Below are positions 1 through 11,800 of a stretch of 64,000 nucleotides of DNA, piece by piece. The notes below the pieces were generated by a model. That model saw only the letters and a program-made list of their open reading frames with translations. It did not search any database and was not told where the DNA came from. The stretch is from Montifringilla adamsi (Eukaryota; Chordata; Aves; Passeriformes; Passeridae). The DNA lies in the NCBI GenBank assembly GCA_017590115.1, contig JAGGNK010011225.1, positions 4,403,161 through 4,467,160 of the forward strand, written 5' to 3'. The stretch's first letter is position 1. Each line of letters starts with the position of its first letter. Made by a program: the position numbers and the translations under genes.

Positions 1-1433
1 ATTAGGCACACTCAGGACATAGGCCCTCTGTACTCAGAAGGTTTTCAGCTCACAACTTGCTTTTCATGCTGCAAGTGGCATTTTGGCATAATTATCAGTT
101 GTAATTTAAGAAGGAGGAACATTAGGTTTCTATGCTTTCCTAGTTTGGAAAGCGTTGAAGCACACTCTTTACATTCCAGGAAACTAATTTCTTCATTTGA
201 AGGACCTTGAAATGCTCCCTGTCCACAGATATGTCTACAAGAGTCATGATACTAAAGAGAGACAGAAAAAATTAAAAAAACCGGAACATGACTCAGGCAA
301 AAAGAAAATTCTTTCTTGGAGAGAGCTGTGAGTTGCACTTGTTAAACTATTGTTATAGGACGTAATACCTTCAAGTATAAAATCACCCAAGAAAGAAAAT
401 GAAAAACACAGATTAACAAGATTAAAATGTTAGAGAAATCCAACACCTTATGGATTATCCTCAAGGACTGGAGAAAGTTACAGAGGTTTAATAGGACTTT
501 CTTTAAATCTTAACAGAAGACAGGTGGGTTTTCATAATTGCTTTCTGATATTTCATCCCTCTCACCTAGCTCCTTCATTCCCTATATTAGTATTTCTATC
601 CATTCTTACATAAACAAAATATGCTTAATTAGATTATTGTCACAGTGAACCAACCATGACAAACAAATAGATTGTCAGATCTATTAAAAGGTCATGTGAC
701 TTTTTAAAATTAAAAAAAAGTCTCTTTTTTGAACTTCTAATGTGCAGAGAAATCAGATGAAATTCATTCACATGCTGCAAAAGCCAATTCTGATAATAAT
801 TAGGATTTTAAGTTGCTTTATTTGCATGCATATATTTCCTCTCATCTGGAAGCATTCCAATGTACTGATTAATTGAGTATAAAAATCTAATTTGGAATAG
901 ATATGGAAGGAATTATTAAAAAAAGCTAACCTTGTTGCCCTCAAGTAACATTAATTACAGTTGAAACACACCCATTATGCCTATTAATGAGTAAAAATTT
1001 TATCATTCAAAAATCCTTGTGCATTGCAGCATTTCAAACTCAATCATTATTTTCAACACAGAAAATTTTAGATAAATCTTTCTATGTTGAAAGTAAAGGA
1101 AAGCAGTTCTGTACCCAAGGCAGGAATCACAAAGTTCGTACATTTTTCTCGTATGAACTATTTAATCTCTTAAACTTAGAATTCACTTGAGTTATGAGTG
1201 TAGCAACTATCTTTGTCAATTCATGCATTTTGGATGAAATTAAACATATCGATGTATGTATCTGTAAGCCCAAACCCTTTCAAAACAGAAATGTTCTTCA
1301 AATTTTCTGGTCAGAAACAAGTACAACACAAGGGATATTAAAGAAAAATGCAGTGAAAGAATTCCTCTTTCTATTCTGCTCATGCGTGCAGCTTTCACTT
1401 CAGTCATTAAATGATAGTGTCTTGATCCATGAG
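1..1433. other. AT-rich DNA, no gene seen; enhancer-like motif cluster at 810-880
   Basis: No reading frame here looks like a conserved protein and no repeat family is recognised. Around 810-880 the sequence has a dense set of transcription-factor-like words: an octamer ATTTGCAT (820-827), a TEAD-like CATTCCA (853-859), and a TAATTGA homeodomain-like core (870-876). This density suggests, but does not show, a conserved non-coding element. The remainder is featureless AT-rich sequence with short A runs. Confidence 0.4.
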
Positions 1434-1471
1434 TCTTCTTTCCTTCTTTCCTTCCTTCTGCTTTCTGCCTC
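1434..1471. repeat. Pyrimidine-only (CTTT/CCTT) low-complexity tract
   Basis: An almost pure C/T stretch built from TTCC and TTTC units on the + strand. It is a degenerate tetranucleotide microsatellite. No coding or regulatory role is evident. Confidence 0.7.
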
Positions 1472-1986
1472 ATGGGAGAGAGGAATGGGTGAGGGACTGG
1501 GCGGGAGTTTGGCTGCAGGCCAGGGTTAATCCAACACAGCAGCAGAGAGCCACTGGAAGCATGCACACTGAACTGCGGTCTGTGTCCCAAACTTTTGCAT
1601 CAACAACTTCCAGCTTTCCCTATTAAACTGTATTGCTGAGAGGGTTTTTCTTGGCAGAACCAGAATTCTGTGCCTTCTTTTCCGGTTGTGCCTGGAGATG
1701 CTGCTTGCAGGGGAGACACAAGCAAAGAATATGGACACATGTAAGGCCCCTCACTGATCTGTTCATGTCCCTGGCAGCCCCTGGGGCCCAGTGCTGTTCT
1801 TTACCCAAAAAAACACAAAAGAGCTGGGTATTAATAAAGCTGATTTACAGCCTACTACACCTGTGGCCATATACCAAATCAGCCAATTGGTTTCCTACAG
1901 GAAACACCTCAGGAGTGATCTACTGTCATGTGGACTTATGCCATAATGTATTTTGGACTTATGACAACTGCATTTTGGTTTGTAGA

Positions 1987-2581
1987 CAATCATATTCTGG
2001 GCTGCATCAAAAAAAAGCATAATCATCAGAGGTGATTCCAGCCCTCTGCTCTTGTGATATGCCACTTGGAGTCCTGTGTCCAGCCCTGGGGACCCCAACA
2101 AAACTACATGGACCTGTTGGATTGAGTCAAGAGGAAGGTCACAAAGATGATCAGAGGCCTGGAGCACCTCTCCTATGAACACAGGCTGAGAGTTGGGGCT
2201 GTTCAGCCTGGAAAAGAGAAAGCTTCAGGGAGACCTTGTAGCAGCCTTACAGTACCTGAAGGGAGCCTTAAAGAAAGAGGGAGATTTTATAAGGGCATGG
2301 AGTTACAGGACAAGGGGAAACAGCTTCAAACAAAAAGAGAGTAGGTTTGGATTGGATAGTAAAAGAAATTCTTCACTCTGAGGGTGGTGAGGCACTGGAA
2401 CAGCTGCCCAGAGAGGTTGTGGATGCCCCGTCTCTGGAGGTGTTTAAGGCCACGCTGGATGGGGCTTTGATCCACTTGGTCTAGTGGAAGGTTTCCCTTC
2501 CCATGGCAGAGAGGCTGGGTCTAGATGATCTTTAAGGTCTCTTCCAACACAAAACCAGTCAATGATTCCACGATTTTATGA
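1987..2581 (+). mobile_element. CR1 LINE, 5'-truncated 3' end
   Basis: This is the 3' part of a chicken-repeat-1 (CR1) LINE, a bird non-LTR retrotransposon. It starts in the sequence for the extreme C-terminus of ORF2 (a CTGGGCTGCAT stretch), runs through the GGCCTGGAGCACCTCTCC and GAGGGTGGTGAGGCACTGGAACAG landmarks, and ends at a decayed octamer tail (CAATGATTCCACGATTTTATG). The 5' truncation is typical of CR1. Residual ORF2 codons are interrupted and the tail is mutated, so the copy is moderately old and inert. Short open frames across it on both strands are remnants or shadows of ORF2. Confidence 0.95.
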
Positions 2582-4554
2582 CTGTGACTCTGAAGGGAAA
2601 GTGTGAGCAAATCACAATGATTTAATGATACACTCTAATAGAATCTTCGGTTTGGAATATTTGATTCTGTAAAATTACTTACTTTATGTTATGGTATCTT
2701 TATTTCAATTAGTATATTGCTGATTAAATTTTAGTGCCAGCAGAAAAAAGAGAGCTTTATGTTTGTTGCTCTCTGGGTAGCACTTCAGGTTAAAATATGC
2801 TATAAAAATTGTGCTGAGGTTTTCAGGCCAAAAAAGAAGACAGAAATAACAAGAAAAGGGAAATCCTGCCAGTCTGAATTTAGCAACACTCCTTGATCAA
2901 CTTCTTTCATCAACATATAAATTTTCATTCAGAGCTTTGAAAGCTATTCTGAAATTCTACTATAGGAAGGGAAAATGGACTAGATTTTTTTATTAAGTTA
3001 TTGACTTTCAAATATACAAAAAAATATAAAATTGTCAAAAACAAAGAGTTAAGTTCCATTACTAAGTTCTAGTGTCTGCTGGTGACAAAATAGTTGTTTC
3101 CATAACTATGTAAGAAAGTAGGGCAGGGAGAACTAAATGTTGAAACGAAATTTGTTGAAAGAACAAGCTTCATATAACAATGGCTAGTAGGGTTGTCGGT
3201 GAAACAAGCTGCTGCAGGGATGCACTAGAGCCAGTCTGCCAGGTACCTCCAGCCAGGACAGTTTTCCTTTAGGTTCTCCATAAGTGCACGAAACTATTTG
3301 TTCTCTGAAATCTTTTGCTATGGTTAGGATTTGGGTGGCTTGAACAGTCCCGTGGGCAGGAAGGAGTCCATACACCTGCCTCCTTTAGCAGGGATCTGCT
3401 CCTTTTCAACACACAGGGTCAGCTGCATAATAACGTTACTGAATTAGCAATAGATTTTCATATATCAAATTGATACACAACAGGTCCTTAGAAACCAGTT
3501 ACAGATTGTTATTTAGACAAAGTATTTGTTTTATTGTGATGTCATAACTAATGCTTTAGCAGAACATATCTGTTCTCTAGGATGAAGACCTTGGTAGAAA
3601 TAAAGTATCTGATGTATGGTTCACACATTCCCCGCCCTCCAGTTATTCTGGAAAATCCTTATGCCATTTTGAGAGACAATAGGTTTTAAAATTAAAACCT
3701 AAGTAAGAAAAAATGTCAAAGTATCACATTAGGGCATAAATACATAAATATTACGCGTGAATACAAGAAGCGGCGCAACAGTTTGTTGAGGAAGTTAAAT
3801 CAAACCTACAAATATGAATTATACATTATACATGAATATAGGCATAATGTACATATGAATTATACATTATTATACAATTTTTTTGTTTGTTTTTCAGAAG
3901 AAAATCCTTATTTTTCCTCTTAAAATGCTAAGACGGATAATTTTTTCGGTAGTCCACCTGAAGCGAGTTTGAAGTTGAGGAACTGAATGGAAATGCAGCT
4001 GTGGCTCCTGCCCCAGCACTGCAGCATCTGGCTATGAAAGGAGGTGACACCTCTGCTGCCATGGCAGGCTCCTCCTGCTGGTTAGAAACCACCCTGGGCA
4101 CAGGCTGGACCAGAGTGATGGTGCAGGAGCCAACTTTCAAGAGAAGACTGCGAATAATTGCCTCATCAGGGAGACTGAGCCTGGGAAAAATCCAAAGGGT
4201 GTGCGGAAATGGGAATAAAATTAAAAAGAGTTAGGTAGAGATGAGAGGAGAGCCTTAAGAAAGAAGAGGCAATGGCCCAGAGGACAATAACACCAATGAA
4301 TGAAAGTACAGAAAGGTGAAAGACTGAACAAGACTTAAGATCTCTAGCCAGTATAACTTGAGTCTATCCAAATAGGTGTACAGTCCACTAATTGAGACTG
4401 CCTTCTCAGTGGTTAAGTAAAAAAAAAAAAAAAGAAGAAAACTGTTTTTTTCTTGCCAATCACTCTTTTGGGACAATTAAAAGAGACCTCTTGAAAAAAT
4501 CTAAACTTCCAAATCTGTTATCACACAAGTTACTAAATAGATATCACAGCTCTG
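2582..4554. other. No gene seen; AT-rich with a short direct repeat and a GC-richer patch
   Basis: No coding region is supported. A roughly 41-bp-spaced direct repeat (ATATGAATTATACATTAT at 3812 and 3853) sits in AT-rich sequence. From about 3960 to 4240 the sequence is GC-richer than its surroundings and carries a 77-codon frame (4001-4234) of no recognisable family; it may be a worn repeat. A poly-A run lies at 4419-4433. Confidence 0.4.
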
Positions 4555-4770
4555 ATACTAGAAAAGAAATTTCACAGTGAAGCTGTTTTAGCACTGGAAC
4601 AGCTTGCCAAGGGAGATAGTGAAATTTCCATCATTAAAGATGTCAAAGATGTCCTTGTTTGGATGTGGCTGTGAGCTACCTGTTTTAGCTTCAGTAGTGC
4701 ACTTGCTTGAAGCAGAAGGCTTGATGGAAGACCAGCAGAGGTCTCTTCCAATCTATATCATTCTGTGAAT
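4555..4770 (+). mobile_element. CR1 LINE, short diverged 3' fragment
   Basis: Diverged CR1 3' sequence, recognised by the AGCACTGGAACAGCTTGCC landmark followed by the usual spacing to TCTCTTCCAAT and a decayed ATTCTGTGAAT end. About 215 bp remain. No ORF2 coding sequence is kept. The amount of substitution makes it older than the copy at 1987-2581. Confidence 0.75.
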
Positions 4771-5309
4771 GCAATATGCATTTTCTGGGGGAGCTTCTGG
4801 GGGAGTTTCTATTGGAACAGAAAAAAATCTAAAACTTGCATGCATCACAGTCAAGCAGACAAAAGTTTGCCTTAGTCCTGGCATTTCTTCTCTTCACAGC
4901 CTTGGTTTGATGGCTTCTAGTAAGAATTCTTTTAGACGCTTTTCAGTCTCAGCCTTACACTTCAGCAATGTGATCTCTTCTTTATGTAGGTGTTGGGCTG
5001 ATTTGGGCTGTGCAGCAGAAAAGGCAGCGCTGTCAAGACCGTGTTCTGATTCATTGCAGCTACTCGAGTCAATGAAGAAAGCTTTGTAGGAAGAAAAGAA
5101 GTTTCCTTGAGGCCTAGAGAACTAGAACTCATCCATGCAAGTCTCACTGACCTCAACACACTTCCTACTCAGGGTAAATTTTTGACAAATTCTTTCCTAG
5201 TTTTCAATATGTACAGCTTCCTATCCAGGATTTATTTTTCAGAAGTGCTGGGCACAGGACAAAAAAGCAAATGCATCTAAGAATTTTTACACAAGCAGAG
5301 ATTAAGTGA

Positions 5310-5665
5310 ATTTAGAGTCATTCAATATAGAAAAGAAATAATTGCATGAGATAGTATAACAAAGTCTGTAATGTCATGATGCCCTAATAAAAGGTGAATA
5401 GGGAATAATTCACTATTTAAAAAAAATAGAGTAAACATCAAAAAAAATTATCAAGCTGCAGATCAGAAGCAAGAAAAGGACTTCTTCCACAAAAGCTGTA
5501 GTTAAACTATAGAATTCTTTAACCCCAGAAAGCCATACTGGCTCAAATATATATATAATTCATAAAAACGATTAGACAAATCCAGACAAGGTCATCCATC
5601 AAAGGTTATTACAATGAAAAAATACAAAGATATGACCTTTGACTTGGGAAGTCCCTCAAAGAAGT
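5310..5665 (+). mobile_element. Ancient CR1-family LINE fragment
   Basis: The order of landmarks (GTGAATAGGGAATAATTCACT, then AGGACTTCTTCCACA, then GTAGTTAAACTATAGAATTC, then AAAAACGATTAGACAAATCC and a GACAAGGTCATCCATC tail) follows the 3' untranslated region of an old CR1 subfamily different from the octamer-ended copies elsewhere in the window. It is heavily mutated, with poly-A insertions and a short TA microsatellite near 5550. The family name is from recognition of the landmark order, not from an alignment; a related ancient LINE is the alternative. Confidence 0.65.
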
Positions 5666-7339
5666 GATTTAGCATGAGAACATCCATTTTCCCTGCTGAC
5701 TTAAGTGCACCCATGCTAAACTTTGTCATCTATTCACAAGGACTACACAAACTCTGGGCAGAAAAGAACTGGCCTGTGCCTAACAAATAGCAGTGTTATC
5801 TGCTTTGGCCAGATGCAAAGATAGATTTAAGTGCCACTTCACTTTACACAAAGGATTTGACATGTTGCAAAATGGACTCACTGCATTGCTGTGAATCCAG
5901 TCATACTGAAGCCCAGGTTTTGGAATCCTGGAGCAGAGCCAGATATAATATCTTAAAAAAAAAAAAAACCAAACGAGGAAATGTGTTATCAAAATAGAAG
6001 TACCAGATTTGGGAGATTGAATTTACCACTGCATCAAAAGCATTTCCTGTTCTTTCTTTTGCTGAAGTTACAACTTGGCTTCAGCTTTTTTATTTACAAT
6101 GGTATAACTGAAGGATAATGAAACGTGGTTTGTTTTCACATAACAAGTGGATTTCCTAGTATTTGACAGAACAGTATCACTCTGTACTAGCCCTGTTCTT
6201 ATTCTCTTTCCCAAACTTGCAGTTCTGGCTGCTGATATATGTGAAACACATTTTTGTCTTCACGCTTGGAACAGTAACTGTCAGTTTCACTGAGGGTTTT
6301 CCATTACCACTTTAGTCAAAAATTTACTAACATTGCAAGGAAACAATTAAAATGCTTTCCCCTAACTTTTTCTCTCACATTTTGGGACAGGAGAAGTATT
6401 GTTTTTCCTAAGCAACCACAGTTTTCCACATATGCAAAAGCTTTTGCAGCTTCAATATATAAAAGTTTAAAGATTCCCATACTCAGTATAAATGACTTGA
6501 ACCATTGCATTGCACTGTCTCCCCAGGTCAGCAGCAACATTCCTCTCAAAGTTGCTCAGGGACAACTGGGCTGTAGGAATTAATGAAACCAGAATGTCTG
6601 GGTCCTAACAGCTGCAGAAAGAATCTAGAGGGAATCCATCTCTCTTCTCTGAAGTATAAGGACTGCTTCTAACAGGGGGTGGGACTGTGGATAGATGCTC
6701 AATATCCCTCTTACTAAAAAGTAATAAGAATTGAAAATCTATCAAAGGAACAAAAATGAATCCCAGGAGGTGCCCAATTGCATTTTTGGACTCACATATC
6801 TTCCCTCAAGAAGGGGAAGCCCTAGGGGACAAAAGGGCTCATCTCTGACACTGGCTGTTCAAAAAGGTCACAGAGGTAACACATTAGAGAGACATGCAAC
6901 CCCTTGCAGGGGTACTTCAGATCTATAGCAAACCAAGCAGGGTGTTAAGCACATCAATGACATCCCATCGTGCTGCTGACTGCAGTGCTGCTTCTCCTGT
7001 CATGCTGTTCTCCTGGGCAATCTCCTCCAAATGCCAAAGCATCCAAAGAATTTGCTGGATATTACCAGCTCACTTATTTCATAGGACCACAGGCCAGCAG
7101 ACAGCCCTTTCTAAAGCTGTGTGGGAAAGGTTTCTCTTCACTGGAGCAAAGGTTCCTTCACTGGTCTGAAGCTTTCCAGGCAGTTGTTACACCTGCAGGA
7201 TCCAGAAAAGCCAAAACCTGGTGATATTGGTGGTCTCATGCAGGGCAGACAAGACCGTGATAGACTCAAGGATGGTGCCTCATTCTGGCCTGGATGTGAA
7301 CCCAGGCATTACTGTACAGCATATTGTCTGAAGAGTGTT
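5666..7339. other. No gene seen; unclassified moderately GC-rich segment at its right end
   Basis: 5666-6840 is AT-rich with no recognised feature apart from an A run near 5953. From about 6840 to 7339 the sequence is richer in C and G and contains several overlapping short frames with no recognisable domain. It abuts the 5' side of a CR1 reverse-transcriptase remnant and might be a worn upstream part of that element, but I see no endonuclease motif to support this. Confidence 0.35.
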
Positions 7340-8807
7340 TCTCATGCTAGCTCCCAGGACCCAGAGAATGCATCCCCAGAGTCCTGAAGTAGTTGCCAAG
7401 CCACTTCCCACAATATTCAAAAAGTCATGGTGGTCAGAGGAAGTCCCAGGTGACTGGAAAAAGGGAAATACTTTTAAGAAGGGAAGAAAGGAGGGCCTTG
7501 CAAAATACTGAACTGACAGCCTCACCTCTGAGCACAGGAAGATCATGGAACAGATTTTCCTAGAAGCTGTGCTAAGGCACATGGAGGAAACTGAGGTGGT
7601 TTGAGACAGACAGCACGGCTTCACTAGGGGGAAATTCTGTCTGAGCAAATTGGTGGCTTTTTATGAGGGAGTGACTGCATCAGTGAACAAGAAAAGGGCT
7701 ACAGAAGTAATTTCTCAGGTCTTCTGTAAAGCCCCTGGCATGGTCCTCCACAAAATCTTTCTCTCCAGATTGGAGACTCACATCCAGAAGGTAGTGGTCA
7801 ACAGCTCAGAGTCCCAATGGACATCACTGACAAGGGATGTTCCTCAAGGGGTCATACTGGAACAAGTGTTATTCAATATCTTCGTTAATAGACATAGGGA
7901 TTAAGTGCACCCTCAGCTAATTTGCAGATGACACAGAGCTGAGTGGTGAAGCTGCCACACCTGAAGGACAGGATGCCATCCAGAGTGGCCTGGATAAGCT
8001 CAAGAAGTGGGTGCATGGAATCTCATGAGGTTTAATAAGACCAAGTTCAAGGTGCTGCACCTGGATCAGGGCAACCTCCAATATCAGCACAGGCTGGGGA
8101 ATGAACAGATGGAGAGCAGCCCTGCCCAGAAGGACTTTGGAGTGCTGGTGGATGAGAAGCTGGACATGAGCTGGCAAAGTGTGTTCACAGTCCAGAAAGC
8201 CAAACATGTCCTGGGCTGCATCCAAAGCAGCGTGGCCAGCAGGGCCAGGGAGGGGATTCTGTCCTTGTGCTCTGCTCTGGTGAGACCCCACCTGCAGTGC
8301 TGCATCCAGCTCTGGGGTCCCCAGCATAGGGGGGACATGGACCTGTTGGAGTGAGTGCAGAGGATGGACATCAAGATCAGTTAAGGGATGACACACCTCT
8401 CCTGTGAGGAAAGGCTGAGACAATTAGGATTGCTCAGCCTGGAAAGGAGAAGGCTTTGAGGGGACTTAATTGTGGCCTTCTAGTGCCTGAAGGGAACTTA
8501 CAGGAAAGATGGAGCAAGACTACTTATGAGGGTGTGTAGTGATGGGACAAGGAAGAAAGGACTGAAAGAGAGTAGGTTTAGATTGGATATTAGGAAAATT
8601 TCTTTGCTGTGAGGGTGGTGAGGCACAGGAACAGGTTGCCCAGAGAAGCTTTGGATGCCCTATCCCTGAAAGTGTTCAAGGCCAGGCTGGGTAGAGCTCT
8701 GAGCTACCTGGTCTAGAGGAAGATGTCTCTGTCCATAGCAGTCGGGGTGGAACTGCGTGATTTTCAAGGTTCTCTTCCAAATCAAACCATTCTATGATTC
8801 TATGATA
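7340..8807 (+). mobile_element. CR1 LINE with partial, broken ORF2 and complete 3' end
   Basis: About 1.47 kb of a CR1 LINE in forward orientation. It begins within the reverse-transcriptase part of ORF2 (a GPRECIPRVLK-like stretch near 7357), keeps most of the RT and the C-terminal region, then the 3' UTR with the GAGGGTGGTGAGGCACAGGAACAG landmark, and ends in two tandem ATTCTATG octamers (8789-8807), the hallmark CR1 terminus. It lacks the endonuclease and ORF1, so it is 5'-truncated. The clean octamer tail suggests an insertion younger than the neighbouring fragments, although the coding part is already dead. Confidence 0.95.
7400..8354 (+). pseudogene. CR1 ORF2 reverse transcriptase remnant (frameshifted)
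   Basis: Conceptual translation follows a non-LTR retrotransposon RT. In frame 3, an LTSEHRKIMEQIFLEAVLRHM segment starts at 7521, is stopped by TGA at 7602-7604, and continues as DRQHGFTRGK, LVAFYEGVTA and VPQGVILEQVLFNIFVN up to about 7904. The catalytic FADDT box is present at 7921-7935 but in frame 1, so a frameshift separates it from the flanking RT blocks; frame 3 resumes by 8007 with NLMRFNKTKFKVLHL and LGVLVDEKLDMS-like C-terminal motifs. The first catalytic region is also degraded (FCKAPGMV where the family has an AFD core). The enzyme cannot be functional. Confidence 0.9.
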
Positions 8808-11800
8808 GACTGCATTTTGTCTATTTAATTAAGCTATAATTAAGACAGACAGTAAACAAAAGAATTATGTTAACAGCAGGAATGAGATAAACTAGCTCAC
8901 TGTTAAAAACAATTGAAAGCAGATACTCTTTTTGGTAGACTGTAGCCTAGGCAGCCAACTGTTGCTTGTAACACATTTTCTATTATTCTGTAAATTATCC
9001 AAATCTACAAGAGAGTGAAATGTGATCCTCTAGTTTGTGAGCAGAAGCTCTCAGGAGGAAAACTACTTGGATTACCGTTTCTTATTCAAAGAATACTTGC
9101 TGTAAAATACTTAAAATTTTGCAGAACAGCTATTTGAAACCAGGTGAGCAATCTAAACAAGTAGAGCAATTGCTATTCTCTGTAGATTGACAATAAATTT
9201 ATTAAAGTGTCTTTTGATGTGGTCAGAACTCCTTCCATAAAACCTCTGTTATCCCCTTGACATGACAGATGTTCCTTAAGGAAGGCTGAGGAACAGGAAA
9301 AGATGAAAATCGTGATTTCAGTGCACCATTGAAGAGTTAAGTGACTCTTCACTTCCAGAGGAGGTTCTGTGAGAGCCAGCCCTTAGATTATACCAGCTCC
9401 TGATGCCTACCAGGTGGACCAGGAGAAAATCTGCTCAGGAAGGGCTCTGATTTCTACTTAGACTTCCTCCGACCTAAATGAGTCCTTTGGACCATGTCAA
9501 ATCATGAGTAAATCTGACTGTCAAAATATTGCAGAAAGTTAGAATGAAGCTAATAAAGAAGTTCAGGTATCTCAGCAGTTCAGCCTATTGTCCTGTAGAT
9601 AGCAGGGCTTCCTGAGGAGTTTGTCAGAACTGAGCTTTAACTGCTTATGGCAGACATTTCCAGAGCCTAATTTCCCATTAACCAGAGAAAAAAGGCAATG
9701 AAAATAACCATTAGAGAAGAACAAACGTATAACCATGGCCTCAGGCACAGAAAAACTGTGTTGCTCTGAGACATAATTCTGTCTCTGAAGCTCCAGAGCT
9801 GTCAGAAAATAAGCTAAATTAGAGCTTTTGTAGTGCAAGAAAACAAAATTATATGCCATTTTGAAAGATTTTTTTGTTAAATGGATAAGCTGACTTCCAT
9901 CATAATTTTCTCTGTCTAAACCAACATAAACAGTGTGTAGAGCCCCACATATTGGCTAAGTACTTAGGTCTACTAAAGTTGATATTATGGACCAAATGTT
10001 TCACTTGATGCAATTATAACACCTGATGGAAGTTCTCAGATCAATACGATGTTATTGTTTCAAAGACACAAGGCAAAAAGAAATTGTCTGAGAAACATTT
10101 TACTTTGGGAAAATATATTAAGACACCTCGCTCCCAGTGCAGAAATAAATACATAAAGACAGTCAGACAGACATATTCTGTTTTATTGGCACCAATTACT
10201 TATAGCTTATTTTGTAATTCTATAGATCGTTTTCTGAGGACCAATTTATATACAAACATATGAAGTATGCAAACACAATCTAAAATGCAAGAGCTTTCAA
10301 AGATACTTAGCTTTAAGTATCATCCCTTCTCTTTTGCCTGGTGATTAAAAGTAAAGCAGAATTAATAGACATGAATATTCAGCCTGCTCTGTCACATACA
10401 TTTAAAATAAATTCTTCCTAAAGAGATCTGGGATGGAATGCAAAATTTACTGAAATCCACATCATTCTCTGCAAATTAAAAGTGAGCAACCCACATCATA
10501 ATAGACCAAGGCAAACTGCTTGTTTTACATTAAGTAAGCTTTTTTTTTTTTTGTGGCAAACTTTTCAGTTAAAGAAACTAAGGAACAGCTGATCTTTTAG
10601 AAGACTTTTTGGTTACTGTTGCTGACATCTCAGACTAATTGAGCACCTCATTGAAATCTAAGGTCTTGTCTATTTCTACTGACCTTCACTCAGGCATCCA
10701 AAAAACTAACAAGTATATTTAAAGGAAACCAAGTATATTCAAAGGAATATACTGAAACAAACAACAAAAAAACCCCATAAAACAAACAATAAAAACCTCC
10801 TAACAAAAGAACAAACCTCTTGTGACATTTTTGTTAGGATAAAAGCTGCTAATTATCTACATGTATAAATGGATATCTATTCAAAGCACTACAAATATAT
10901 CACATTAGTATGCATTACTTATTTAATGCAAGTTGTAGATAAAATGGACACTGTAGTGACCAAGCCAACACTTCCTTAAGGGCTTCTGACTGTTCTCATA
11001 AAATGAATTAACTAACACTGAAGAAAAAAGACATCAAAGTGAGATTTTTTTTTTTATTCAGTATAGAATTGATATATAAGGTTTTCTCTCCTTTAGTCAA
11101 GAGGATTCTGGTTTTATTACCCTTCACCTTCAGCTCCCAAGAATTCACTATCAGATTTTGCCAGTTCTGCAATATAAAAGGGTTTACAGATGGAGCTTAT
11201 ATGAAATCCTGTGACAAGAAAGGGTAAATTTCACATAAAACACAACAGAAGGACAATCACTGCCATCTTAGAATAATGTTTGTTGCAGAAAAAGGTGACA
11301 CCAGCAAATTGTTTCAGTGCTTGTGTCTTAGTTATCAGCAGTGCCCATGACTTGACTTATCTATGTAACCAGAGGCTCAGTTCAGGGATACAAAGTCAGA
11401 TGGATTTTTTATAATCAGTAAGACAATGTGATAGCACAGAATCATATTCTTTTGGGACAATAAAAAAGGATGTGAATCTGGCTGTAGGAATACCTCACTA
11501 TTAATATGAAATCACAGAATAACGACTGGACTGTGAGCAAATGTATACAAATGTTTTTCTTCAAAACCATCTATTCTTCTCACTTGGTTTCCTGCTTGAA
11601 ACACAGATGACTTCTTACCTCACCAGATCTAGTTTTCAGGGGATGAACAATCTTGTGTTTAGTGAAAGTGCTTGTGGCCAAAATTCTATAGTGATTACAC
11701 AGAATCATTGAGGAAGGGAAATTTTTCCTTCCATCCACTTGGAATTTTGTTCTTCCAGCCTGAGTATTGTCTTCACTCTTTTCTTTGTACCCTTTTGGGC

